Positions 5,910-6,756 of a DNA stretch of 6,756 nucleotides are shown here, piece after piece. The first letter of the stretch is position 1; each line of letters opens with the position of its first letter. This DNA comes from Actinotignum schaalii (lineage in GTDB: Bacteria > Actinomycetota > Actinomycetes > Actinomycetales > Actinomycetaceae): positions 1 to 6,756 of the forward strand of contig CAMIHT010000092.1 in assembly GCA_946222725.1 (NCBI GenBank), given 5' to 3'. The notes beneath the pieces were generated by a model. It made no database searches. It was not told the origin of the DNA and was given only the letters and a program-made list of their open reading frames with translations. A program made the position numbers and the translations under genes.

Positions 5910-6222
5910 GACAAACACGAAGGTTTTTTGCGCATGTCACTATTCATTTATCGCGATTACTATTCGACCACAGTCGTGTAATGCTTCGCTAAATCCTTGG
6001 GTTGCAGCGCTATGAACTGGGAGAATAAGAATCCCAAGCCGTGCACCTAGTGGAAAATTATGCACCTTTCCCGTAGTTACAGATCCGTAAAGTAAGACGT
6101 AACACAGATTTGTTCAGGCCGAAGCCTTCGCCATGGGGAACTCATTGAAGCACGCTAGACCGGCATAGGCCAAAGCCGCTGCGCCCGCAATTGGGGACGG
6201 GTGATCCCAGTGGCGCGACCGG
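5887..6222. other. Intergenic low-GC region between proB and the small ORF
   Basis: No gene, RNA gene or complete mobile element is recognisable here. Bases 5881-6120 are about 43% G+C (104 of 240 by my count), clearly lower than the surrounding coding DNA. Small structures are present: TGCACCT twice, 19 bases apart (6042-6048 and 6061-6067), and CTTGGG (5996-6001) matched by CCCAAG (6033-6038). A 28-codon open stretch on the minus strand (from GTG about 6045 down to TAG about 5959) lacks a ribosome site. Bases 6114-6222, just after the proB stop, regain higher GC but show no good terminator. Confidence 0.5.
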
Positions 6223-6756
6223 TTAGCCCAGCAGCACGATGTCATTGGCATGCACCACCGGCTTTTTGCCCCGTGCCCCGGTACTGCCCACCAGCTCAAT
6301 AAGTTCTTCCACGCTGTAAGCGCTCAAACCCCGGGCGATAACTTCTCCGTGCCCATCGCACAGTTCCACGATATCCCCGGCCGCGAAACGGCCCGAAACC
6401 CCGATGACTCCCACCGGGAGCAAAGATGCATGATTGCTCGTGACCGCCGCGACCGCGCCGTCGTCCAAGGTCACCCGACCGCGGGCGCGTGCCGCGAATT
6501 CCATCCAGCGCCCGCGCGCGGACACATGCCGCTTGCTCGGCACGAACCAGGTTCCCACATTCTCCCCGGCCACGGCCCGCTGCACATTATCGACGTGGGT
6601 AAGAATCACACCGACGCCACCCGAGGTGGCCAATTCAGCCGCCGCCACTTTAGTGCGCATACCCCCGGTTCCCACGGCGGAGCCACGCCCGGTAATCCGC
6701 AGTCCCGCCAGGTCTTCCTCGCTAGCCACCTCAGCAATGCGGGTGGCGCCCGCTTC
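6223..6756 (-). CDS. proB: Glutamate 5-kinase ProB, C-terminal part; 5' end lies beyond the right edge
   Basis: ProB phosphorylates glutamate with ATP to gamma-glutamyl phosphate, the first and feedback-controlled step of proline synthesis, and hands the unstable product to ProA. The reading frame stays open to the right edge. The 177 visible residues begin in the amino-acid kinase domain with the substrate-binding GTGGMRTKVAAAELATSGG (about 29-47 of the visible part). A linker follows, with KRHVSARGRWMEF. The C-terminal PUA domain starts at about residue 93 (GRVTLDDGAVAAVTSNHASL) and ends with KPVVHANDIVLLG. The GTG at 6729 is internal; the true start lies outside. The PUA domain shows the long, enterobacterial-like form rather than the short kinase-only form. 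ProA is on the same strand, but two other transcription units separate the pair. No clear terminator follows the stop. Confidence 0.95.
   Translation of the reverse strand, partial: EAGATRIAEVASEEDLAGLRITGRGSAVGTGGMRTKVAAAELATSGGVGVILTHVDNVQRAVAGENVGTWFVPSKRHVSARGRWMEFAARARGRVTLDDGAVAAVTSNHASLLPVGVIGVSGRFAAGDIVELCDGHGEVIARGLSAYSVEELIELVGSTGARGKKPVVHANDIVLLG

Noticed and set aside
5769..5981. Plus-strand 70-codon frame in the gap before proB
   Set aside because: No ribosome site is seen and its translation shows no domain. The small minus-strand ORF in the same DNA has much better start and stop context.
5887..6222. Riboswitch, T-box or second tRNA in the low-GC gap
   Set aside because: I looked for tRNA T-arm sequence, T-box, TPP, FMN, SAM and cobalamin type conserved cores on both strands and found none that I could support.
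6114..6299. Minus-strand 61-codon frame crossing the proB stop
   Set aside because: Its first half is a shadow of proB in another frame. The rest has no recognisable domain or ribosome site, and I could not match it to a transposase.

Overview
The window reads as chromosomal core DNA from a high-GC actinobacterium. The coding DNA is GC-rich. The genes are proB, proA, nadD, rsfS and a histidine phosphatase, all on the minus strand. The series nadD, then an RsfS family gene, then a histidine phosphatase is also found in Mycobacterium tuberculosis (Rv2421c-Rv2419c). The very Ala/Glu/Pro-rich membrane protein between nadD and rsfS, together with the moderate GC, makes me favour the Actinomycetaceae (Trueperella, Arcanobacterium or Actinomyces relatives). 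The genus is an inference only.

Layout from right to left, the direction in which most genes are read: the 3' part of proB (glutamate 5-kinase) enters at the right edge. Next comes an intergenic stretch of about 410 bases whose core (5881-6120) is only about 43% GC. It leads into a small two-cistron unit: an unannotated 54-codon ORF with a good ribosome binding site, joined by a TAATG stop/start overlap to a divergent, short luciferase-like monooxygenase (LLM) family gene. A thioredoxin gene on the plus strand converges on that unit, with two strong hairpins between them. Divergent from the thioredoxin gene is a tight minus-strand operon: proA, nadD, a single-pass membrane protein, rsfS and a histidine phosphatase. 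Every junction in it overlaps, by 11 nt for proA/nadD and 4 nt for the other three. A tRNA-Ala(GGC) gene, cut by the left edge, follows with its own likely promoter.

Function: ProB and ProA catalyse the first two steps of proline synthesis from glutamate. NadD makes the dinucleotide of NAD. RsfS silences 50S ribosomal subunits when nutrients are scarce. The phosphatase probably acts on a small phosphorylated metabolite. The overlaps imply that all five proteins come from one mRNA with coupled translation. The proB/proA pair, adjacent in many bacteria, is split here by the LLM unit and the thioredoxin gene.

I see no defence system, CRISPR array, complete insertion sequence or phage gene. The most interesting items are the unannotated small upstream ORF with Trp/His clustering, the low-GC gap behind it, a candidate leaderless start for proA, and the disordered-plus-transmembrane protein of unknown role between nadD and rsfS. 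None of these amounts to a demonstrated new system.
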